Assembly (NCBI GenBank): GCA_003453735.1
Contig: DMNE01000215.1
Coordinates: 1-12,538 of the forward strand
Length of the DNA stretch: 12,538 bases
Direction of reading: 5' to 3'
From: Nitrospiraceae bacterium
GTDB taxonomy: Bacteria; Nitrospirota; Thermodesulfovibrionia; Thermodesulfovibrionales; UBA9159
The notes under the pieces were generated by a model. The model saw nothing but the letters and a program-made list of their open reading frames with translations. It was not told where the DNA came from and searched no databases. Positions 7,754 through 12,538 of the stretch are shown here, piece after piece. Made by a program: the position numbers and the translations under genes. Position 1 is the stretch's first letter. Each line of letters begins with the position of its first letter.

Positions 7754-8188
7754 GCTGTGTTTGTCTTTCCCCGGCATCACTGCTTTCCACCACTCCACCA
7801 ACAATACTGTTAAATGTCAAATTGTTTTACCGACAGTGTTGCGATAATATGAGAAATGAGCCGTAGTCTGGCATAAAACGTCAAAAAATTGTCAGCGATA
7901 GGAGTCACTTCCCGGCTATGAGCTAATCTCTTACTGTCTTTTGAGAAACCTCCCCTTGTTTTAAGCCATAAGGCTGTCTTAGTTGATAAGGGCACAGTAT
8001 TTGCTTGTGGTTATAGGATGACGAGACTAGCCCAAAGGAAGATCTTTGCGAAACGGATAACGGATATTTCAACCGAGACGCAAAAAGGGAGAAAAATTTC
8101 TTATAGTTCGTGTATAATTCCTTTTGTTTTACCCAATGGACGGACCACTGAGGAACAGAGGAGTCGTAGAAGGGCTAAAAATATTGGG
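7754..8188 (+). other. Long non-coding interval and leader between the two transcripts
   Basis: About 435 bp without a convincing gene. An open frame from ATG 8018 reads into the next gene, but its first 57 codons have no RBS, overlap the predicted transcription start and give an unlikely R/S-rich sequence. Visible elements are the sigma-54 site (7990-8005), TGTC-N13-GACA at about 7815-7838 as a possible activator site, and an inverted repeat TTTGCG/CGCAAA (8045-8050 and 8079-8084) in the presumed leader. TATAAT at 8113-8118 has no good -35 element. No riboswitch class was recognised. Confidence 0.5.
7990..8005 (+). promoter_or_regulatory. Sigma-54 promoter for the barrel / NHL / cytochrome 2 unit
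   Basis: GGGCACAGTATTTGCT matches the sigma-54 consensus YTGGCACG-N4-TTGCW at nearly every position. GG (7991-7992) and GC (8003-8004) have the required 10 nt between them, and both GGCAC and TTGCT are intact. Transcription would start near 8016. This implies control by an NtrC-type activator encoded elsewhere. Confidence 0.7.
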
Positions 8189-8539
8189 ATGAGTGCAACG
8201 CGCGGTGGTCGGCTTTTGATGGAAGTGCAACTGACCCTCATTGGTCTGTGCGGCTCTGCTGTCTCTAACGTCTCTGCGAAGGTCGTCGCGGACATCGGCA
8301 TGGAATCACATGGAGCGGTTGCCTATCAGTATTCTGAATATCCGCACCAATTCAAATGCGGCGATGTCGGCCTGATCAACCGCAAGCGGCTTGTCTTCAA
8401 GAACGTCAAAGAAAAGAGCGGAACTGATCTCGAAGATAAGCAGCTTGAAGAGAGAAAACATGCTATGCTCGAAAGACTCAGAAAAGAAATTCCTCTTGAG
8501 ACATACTTGGAAGTTAACTGTCCGCCCATGGCCCTCTGA
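8189..8539 (+). CDS. Small unrecognised, probably exported protein
   Basis: I do not recognise this 116-aa protein. With ATG 8189 it starts MSATRGGR, followed by a modest hydrophobic stretch (LTLIGLCGSAV) and VSA at about residue 30, a plausible but weak signal peptide. The middle (SHGAVAYQYSEYPHQFKCGD) has scattered His and Cys but no CXXCH. The second half is a charged helix (EKSGTDLEDKQLEERKHAML and LRKEIPLETYL) ending VNCPP. Codon choice and amphipathic content suggest genuine coding, at least from 8222 on. ATG 8219 and ATG 8018 are in-frame alternatives, and none has a strong RBS. It is the first gene after the sigma-54 promoter and ends 6 nt before the barrel gene, so it probably belongs to that operon. 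It could be a periplasmic accessory or assembly factor (guess). Confidence 0.5.
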   Translation: MSATRGGRLLMEVQLTLIGLCGSAVSNVSAKVVADIGMESHGAVAYQYSEYPHQFKCGDVGLINRKRLVFKNVKEKSGTDLEDKQLEERKHAMLERLRKEIPLETYLEVNCPPMAL

Positions 8540-8545
8540 AACACT

Positions 8546-10471
8546 ATGCCTGAGATGCATGATGATCATGGAAGGGGAGAGAAAAGACGAAGAGCAAAGT
8601 TGCGTTTCTGTTTATTGAAGCGATATGTGCTTTTCTTTGGAATTATTGTTGTCGTGGTGTTTATGCTGCAGATACCTCAAGCACAGGCCGTGTATTGGTT
8701 CTACGATTACGACCCCACAACTGTTTACAATCTTCACGGGCAGGTGGATCTCGACTATGAGAGGGTTTGGTACAAGAACTCTAACGCTGTAAGCATCTTC
8801 AGAAGCGGCATCACGCTTGGGCTCAGCGGTTTTATCGTTGACCGGAGGCTTGCACTCTTTGACATAGGCGGTTCCTTCAGTAACGGGATTGCAACAGGCA
8901 GCGACACGGTGAATGCTTATAGCATTAGTACACACGTGAGCCTCCTAAACGAGGCAGTACGGCGCGGTCTCCTGCAGTACTTCCCCCAACCAATTCGGCT
9001 GAGCTTTGCATACTCAGATGATGGTGAGGGTGGCCATAGCGTAAGCTATGGTCTGGGCCTCGGATATCATCGGCCCGGCATGCTTAGATTTTTTCAAAAT
9101 GGGAAGATTTTCTATTATGATGAGACAGGCAGGTCTTCGCAGCAGAAAACACAAGTTCAAAGTGACACTGACGAGAGCGGCAGGAAAGAGCAAGCCGTTG
9201 GGAAAGAGGGATTCTATCTCGCTTATCCTCTTGTGACCCTCGATTATGACAGAGGAACTTTCTCTGGGAGCGACGAATCCATCAGCACTGATACCATCGA
9301 CTTCCGTGCAGAGTCATACAGCAAATACGGCCAGTATTTGCTCGATTACCAGTATAATCGGTACAACGGCAGCGACACTCCGGAGCTCAACTACCAGCAT
9401 TTCGAGTTCGACGCAAACTTCAGGATTCCCGGAGCTGATAAGACGAGCAGGTTTGAATCCTGGAATTCCGTGATCGACGATAAAATATACTCCAGTAGTA
9501 CACTCAATGTGACGACTAATAATGTGTGGATGAAGTCACTCGGTCCCCAGCTCAAAGACAGTATCACACTCTCCGGGGGGGGGTACTACACGCAAAACAC
9601 TAATTTGTCCACATACAACCTAAGTACATCCGGACTTTACATGAAACAGCTCTCCGAACGCTTGCGCAACTCAATCTACTCTGGGGTCACGTACGAACAA
9701 AGCGACGGGACTTTTCATTCTGAAAGCATTAGTGACAGCGTGTGGTATCGAGTTGCTCCGGCACTTGAGTTATCAGCAATTGCCGGGGTTGGGAATGCGA
9801 CAAACGGTCCTGTATACAACGGTGGCGTTACGCTCGCCCTTACGAAAAGGATATACATCTCATTGGGTTATGATTACTCTGTAACCCAGTCGGCGTCAAC
9901 CGAGGAAGCGGTAACTCCCCCGGAGTTAACGCAGAACCCGGTAACCGTGGAAACGGTGGGAGGCAAGCAGACAGAACAACAGATATCTCTGAATTTGTCA
10001 GGAGCGATTGGGTATAATCTGAGCTTTACGGCTCAGAATTTCTATAGGATCACCGATACGTCTGGCACGGGAGGTTATACCGAAAAACAGCTCGACATGA
10101 GGGGAGACGTATACTGGGCTATCTTGGCGTACAGGCTTAGTCTCGGGTATGTATACGTATCAACCGACGAGAGTAATTTGGTACCCAGCAGAGTGTCCTC
10201 TACCGCGTTGCGTCTCACCCTGAGTCGATTTTTCGAGAGGAGGCGGCTGTTTTTGAGCATATCTGGGTACTATTTGTATAACAACGACGGTACGTGGACT
10301 TACTCCGTATATCCAATGGCTCTGTGGAATTATCGGATGGTCACAGTGAGTGCTGAATACCAGATGGTGAAGACCAACGCAATTGGCGAACTTACGGACA
10401 ACCGGTTCATTCTAAGGGTCACGAGGAAGATCGACTATGCTGTGAAGCCGTTTTTGGGCAGCAACCAGTGA
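8546..10471 (+). CDS. Outer-membrane beta-barrel protein, candidate electron-conduit porin
   Basis: The 641-aa protein has a long basic n-region (KRRRAK... KR), a hydrophobic core (VLFFGIIVVVVFML) and an AQA cleavage site near residue 48. The mature part is made of alternating polar and hydrophobic strands rich in Tyr, Ser, Gly and aromatic girdle residues, with Gly/Asp/Asn turns. Examples are WAILAYRLSLGYVYVST, RLFLSISGYYLYNNDG and RMVTVSAEYQMVKTNA, enough for roughly 20-26 strands. It has no Cys after the signal peptide, hence no heme site. Its size fits the porin of porin-cytochrome conduits, and two cytochrome genes lie near it. A structural or secretion barrel is possible instead. It has no MtrB-type CXXC. 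The start is uncertain (no clear RBS at 8546; ATG 8555 and TTG 8600 are alternatives). The gene contains a G9 tract. Confidence 0.8.
   Translation: MPEMHDDHGRGEKRRRAKLRFCLLKRYVLFFGIIVVVVFMLQIPQAQAVYWFYDYDPTTVYNLHGQVDLDYERVWYKNSNAVSIFRSGITLGLSGFIVDRRLALFDIGGSFSNGIATGSDTVNAYSISTHVSLLNEAVRRGLLQYFPQPIRLSFAYSDDGEGGHSVSYGLGLGYHRPGMLRFFQNGKIFYYDETGRSSQQKTQVQSDTDESGRKEQAVGKEGFYLAYPLVTLDYDRGTFSGSDESISTDTIDFRAESYSKYGQYLLDYQYNRYNGSDTPELNYQHFEFDANFRIPGADKTSRFESWNSVIDDKIYSSSTLNVTTNNVWMKSLGPQLKDSITLSGGGYYTQNTNLSTYNLSTSGLYMKQLSERLRNSIYSGVTYEQSDGTFHSESISDSVWYRVAPALELSAIAGVGNATNGPVYNGGVTLALTKRIYISLGYDYSVTQSASTEEAVTPPELTQNPVTVETVGGKQTEQQISLNLSGAIGYNLSFTAQNFYRITDTSGTGGYTEKQLDMRGDVYWAILAYRLSLGYVYVSTDESNLVPSRVSSTALRLTLSRFFERRRLFLSISGYYLYNNDGTWTYSVYPMALWNYRMVTVSAEYQMVKTNAIGELTDNRFILRVTRKIDYAVKPFLGSNQ
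9575..9583 (+). repeat. G9 homopolymer tract inside the barrel gene
   Basis: Nine consecutive G encode three Gly (SGGGYY) about residue 344 of the barrel. Gain or loss of one G would frameshift the remaining 300 or so residues. Such tracts in surface-protein genes are classic sites of slipped-strand phase variation. Here that is only a possibility. Confidence 0.85.
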
Positions 10472-10501
10472 ACAGTCACCGTTCATGCAGGGGGTAGGCG
10501 C

Positions 10502-11554
10502 GTGGTAAAAAAATATATCGATTGCAGGAGTGCTGGCACCCCTCTGCTGGCTCTTATGATTTTTATTGTTTCCTCCTGTGCGCCTTCTCGGGCCGTCATT
10601 GATCGGAGCGCTATGGATAAACTCTTCTGGCCCGGACCACCTGAAAAGCCGAGGATCAGTTACCTGTGGTCTGTGTCGGAGCTCTCCGAAACGACTCCCG
10701 GACGCATGCTCGGAATCTTTGCCGGGACGCCCGAATCCGAGACATCTGATCCCAGCTCCTCGCACCGGCTCTTGAGACCTTACAGCTGCTTTGTCGATGA
10801 AGCCGGTGACCTTTATATCACAGACACCGGTGCTTTCCGGGTGACCATAATCAGCACCAAGGAGGGGACATCGAGGAATATCCTGCGCGCGGGCGATGAG
10901 GAATTCCTCTCCCCGATCGGGGTCGTCGTCTTCAAGGGGAAACTCTATGTCAGCGACTCGTCACTGAAAAAGGTGTTCATCCTGGATAAGGGCGGGAAAC
11001 TCGTCGGGAAATTCGAGGGTGAGTTCGAGAGGCCCACCTCCCTGGCGCTTTCGGCTGAGACCGGCGTGATCTATGTAGCCGACACCCTTGCCCACCGGGT
11101 CTATCTTTACAGTCCCGAAGGGAAGCGGCTCGGAAACATCGGGAAACACGGCTCAGAAAAGGGAGAGTTTAACTATCCTACCCATCTCTGGGTGGACGGA
11201 CAGGGCAGACTCTATGTTACGGATTCGCTGAATTCCCGGATAGAGATTTTCTCTTCCCGGGGCGATTTTGAGGAGATGTTTGGCACCCTGGGAGACGCTC
11301 TCGGGAATCTCGATAAGCCGAAGGGAGTTGCCACAGACAGCGATGGAAACATATACGTAGTGGACTCGATCAATGATATGGTGAAGATTTTCGACAGAAG
11401 CGGTAGATTGCTCCTCGTCTTTGGACAGCAGGGGACGGGTTTTGGACAATTCTGGCTTCCTTCTGGTATCTTTATAGACAAGGCAAATGTCATTTACGTT
11501 GCCGATACCTATAACGGGCGATTACAAGCATTTCGGTACTTGGGGAGCAAGTGA
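10502..11554 (+). CDS. Six-bladed NHL-repeat beta-propeller lipoprotein (copy 2)
   Basis: At 350 aa it is the same length as copy 1 and clearly its paralogue. It starts at GTG with AGGGGG (10489-10494) 7 nt upstream and lies 30 nt after the barrel gene. The lipoprotein signal ends VSSC with the lipidated Cys at residue 26 and Ala at +2, favouring the outer membrane. LFWPGPPEKPRISY follows. The six blades are RPYSCFVDEAGDLYITD, SPIGVVVFKGKLYVSD, RPTSLALSAETGVIYVAD, YPTHLWVDGQGRLYVTD, KPKGVATDSDGNIYVVD and LPSGIFIDKANVIYVAD. It ends FRYLGSK, like the FQYLGEK of copy 1, but without the long lysine-rich tail. It is tightly linked (46 nt) to cytochrome 2, which supports a propeller-cytochrome partnership. 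A scaffold, cytochrome-binding or assembly role is likely but unproven. Confidence 0.92.
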   Translation: MVKKYIDCRSAGTPLLALMIFIVSSCAPSRAVIDRSAMDKLFWPGPPEKPRISYLWSVSELSETTPGRMLGIFAGTPESETSDPSSSHRLLRPYSCFVDEAGDLYITDTGAFRVTIISTKEGTSRNILRAGDEEFLSPIGVVVFKGKLYVSDSSLKKVFILDKGGKLVGKFEGEFERPTSLALSAETGVIYVADTLAHRVYLYSPEGKRLGNIGKHGSEKGEFNYPTHLWVDGQGRLYVTDSLNSRIEIFSSRGDFEEMFGTLGDALGNLDKPKGVATDSDGNIYVVDSINDMVKIFDRSGRLLLVFGQQGTGFGQFWLPSGIFIDKANVIYVADTYNGRLQAFRYLGSK

Positions 11555-11582
11555 AAGGCACTTCGTTTGGGCAAGGGATATT

Positions 11583-11590
11583 GAGGAGGT
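11583..11590 (+). promoter_or_regulatory. RBS that fixes the TTG start of cytochrome 2
   Basis: GAGGAGGT at 11583-11590 lies 10 nt before TTG 11601. The only upstream ATG in this frame (11487) lies inside the preceding gene and would put about 38 polar residues before the signal peptide, so TTG is the better start. Confidence 0.75.
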
Positions 11591-11600
11591 TCCGTCGGAT

Positions 11601-12365
11601 TTGAAAAAAACCGTTTTTTTAATCGCTCTTTGTCTCGCGTCCCTGCTCGGATGCTTCGCAACTATGCTCCATGCGAGCATCATGACCACTAAGCACAATC
11701 TTTCGACAAGCGGTCCGGGTCCGGTTAAAGCGACTGGCGAACAGAGGGTATGTGTGTTCTGTCATACGCCTCACAACGCAATCGCTCCGACAGAAGGGGT
11801 GAGCGTACCGATCTGGAATCACTCACTGAGCATTGCGCAATACACGCTCTATGAGAGCCCGACACTTCTGAGCCCGACTAGTCCCACGATCAGGCCTGAC
11901 GGGGCTTCTCGGCTCTGTCTGAGTTGCCATGACGGAACGGTCGGCATTGGTGCGGTGGTGAACACAGGCATAACCCAAAACACGATATCGATGCTTGGCA
12001 CCGGTGCTAACGGTGTCCTCCCCACCGGTGCATCGAATCTCGGGACCGACTTGAGCGGCCACCATCCGGTGTCGATCGAGGTTAACAATTCGTTGATCAA
12101 TGACAAAGGCACTCAATGTACCAACAACCTGGTATCGTGGAGGGTCTGCTTGCCTCTGCCTGGTACACTGGTGAAGTTAAGCCGCACAAGAAATAGATAC
12201 GGTTCGCAATCTACGGGTATGGGAGTACAGTGTACGTCATGCCATGACGCTCATGACGATCGCAGCCCTGGGACGAGCTTATTTCTGCGAGTTGGCGACA
12301 AAAACAATATCGATTCTCTCTGCATGTCATGCCACCAGGACTGTTCTCAAGAGTGCCCTAAATGA
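11601..12365 (+). CDS. Exported tetraheme c-type cytochrome (copy 2)
   Basis: The 254-aa protein starts at TTG and has a signal peptide (KKTVFLIALCLASLLG..., cleaved after LHA at about 25). The heme-c motifs are CVFCH 51-55, CLSCH 106-110, CTSCH 211-215 and CMSCH 241-245. Candidate distal ligands H32 (TKHNL), H58 (TPHN), H155 (HHPV) and H218 (DAHD) align with those of copy 1, giving four bis-His hemes. H74 and H154 are extra. Unlike copy 1 it has four additional Cys outside heme sites: C173 and C183 in an insert between hemes 2 and 3, and C248 and C252 at the C-terminus (DCSQEC). These could form disulfides or bind metal. It shares the CLSCHDGT and FLR landmarks with copy 1. It is in an operon with the NHL gene before it, and its stop overlaps an upstream alternative ATG (12362) of the next gene. 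Confidence 0.92.
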   Translation: MKKTVFLIALCLASLLGCFATMLHASIMTTKHNLSTSGPGPVKATGEQRVCVFCHTPHNAIAPTEGVSVPIWNHSLSIAQYTLYESPTLLSPTSPTIRPDGASRLCLSCHDGTVGIGAVVNTGITQNTISMLGTGANGVLPTGASNLGTDLSGHHPVSIEVNNSLINDKGTQCTNNLVSWRVCLPLPGTLVKLSRTRNRYGSQSTGMGVQCTSCHDAHDDRSPGTSLFLRVGDKNNIDSLCMSCHQDCSQECPK

Positions 12366-12370
12366 AACCG

Positions 12371-12377
12371 AGGGGAG
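12371..12377 (+). promoter_or_regulatory. RBS for the 3'-terminal partial gene
   Basis: AGGGGAG at 12371-12377 lies 8 nt before ATG 12386. This favours that start over ATG 12362, which overlaps the cytochrome stop and has no RBS of its own. Confidence 0.65.
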
Positions 12378-12385
12378 TGATAGGA

Positions 12386-12538
12386 ATGCGCCGGGTGAAA
12401 TATAGTAATCGTGATTGCGAAGGGTATGGCAGGAGAAGACCGCTTACATGGTTACAGTGTGCCGGGTGCCTTTTTTTCGCCATATTCATCTTTTCCTTGA
12501 CGACCGCCCTAGCCGCTACCCCTACGCACCTTGACAGG
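12386..12538 (+). CDS. Start of an exported protein, truncated by the window edge
   Basis: Only 51 codons are present. They encode a long basic n-region (MRRVKYSNRD... GRRRP), a hydrophobic core (CLFFAIFIFSLTTALA) and a likely signal peptidase I site at ALA before ATPTHLDR. The protein is therefore exported, and it lies in the same operon as cytochrome 2. The family cannot be told from this fragment; another propeller, cytochrome or barrel component would fit the context. Confidence 0.75.
   Translation, partial: MRRVKYSNRDCEGYGRRRPLTWLQCAGCLFFAIFIFSLTTALAATPTHLDR

Noticed and set aside
8113..8118. Perfect TATAAT as a sigma-70 -10 element.
   Set aside because: No acceptable -35 lies 16-18 nt upstream (AGAAAA at 17 nt) and the TG is not at the extended -10 position; it may be chance in AT-rich DNA.
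8018..8188. N-terminal extension of the small protein from ATG 8018.
   Set aside because: It has no RBS, starts 2 nt after the predicted sigma-54 transcription start, and encodes an R/S-rich sequence unlike the rest of the protein.
12119..12151. Cys pair C173/C183 in cytochrome 2 as a fifth, unusual heme site (CX9C).
   Set aside because: No His follows the second Cys (it is followed by LPLP), so it cannot be a heme-c attachment motif.

Overview
The window (12,538 bp, all recognisable genes on the + strand) looks like a chromosomal segment of a Gram-negative, anaerobic, metal- or mineral-respiring type of bacterium, most like Nitrospirota or Desulfobacterota (Geobacter-like). That assignment is an inference. 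It rests on two exported tetraheme c-type cytochromes, two six-bladed NHL-repeat lipoproteins, an outer-membrane beta-barrel protein, sigma-54-like promoters and abundant TPR membrane proteins. No RNA gene, insertion sequence or CRISPR array was seen.

Region 1 (1-5404) is an envelope glycosylation-like block. It begins with the decayed 3' end of a TPR gene (1-312) that is a paralogue of the next gene. Next come a TMTC-like GT-C membrane glycosyltransferase with C-terminal TPRs (316-2217), a class I SAM methyltransferase (2325-2975) and, overlapping it by 4 nt, a second polytopic GT-C-like membrane protein with C-terminal TPRs (2972-5404).

Region 2 (5405-7753) starts with a sigma-70-like promoter, followed by an NHL-repeat lipoprotein (5544-6596), a 309-bp regulatory spacer with overlapping sigma-70 and sigma-54-like promoter candidates, and a tetraheme cytochrome (6906-7688) closed by a perfect-stem terminator.

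Region 3 (7754-12538) opens with a long non-coding leader carrying the best sigma-54 promoter match in the window. Then follow a small unrecognised exported protein (8189-8539), a 641-aa outer-membrane beta-barrel with no heme motif (8546-10471), a second NHL lipoprotein (10502-11554), a second tetraheme cytochrome (11601-12365) and the start of another exported protein that runs off the window.

Working model (inference): regions 2 and 3 encode an extracellular electron-transfer system. It is made of two paralogous [NHL lipoprotein + tetraheme cytochrome] modules around one beta-barrel. Each cytochrome has the full set of His residues for four bis-His hemes and the same motif order, and is comparable in size and heme number to the small filament-forming cytochrome OmcE. 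The neighbouring GT-C enzymes could glycosylate surface proteins, possibly these cytochromes. The duplicated module, the extra cysteine pairs in the second cytochrome, the G9 tract in the barrel gene and the unrecognised small protein are the points most worth following up.
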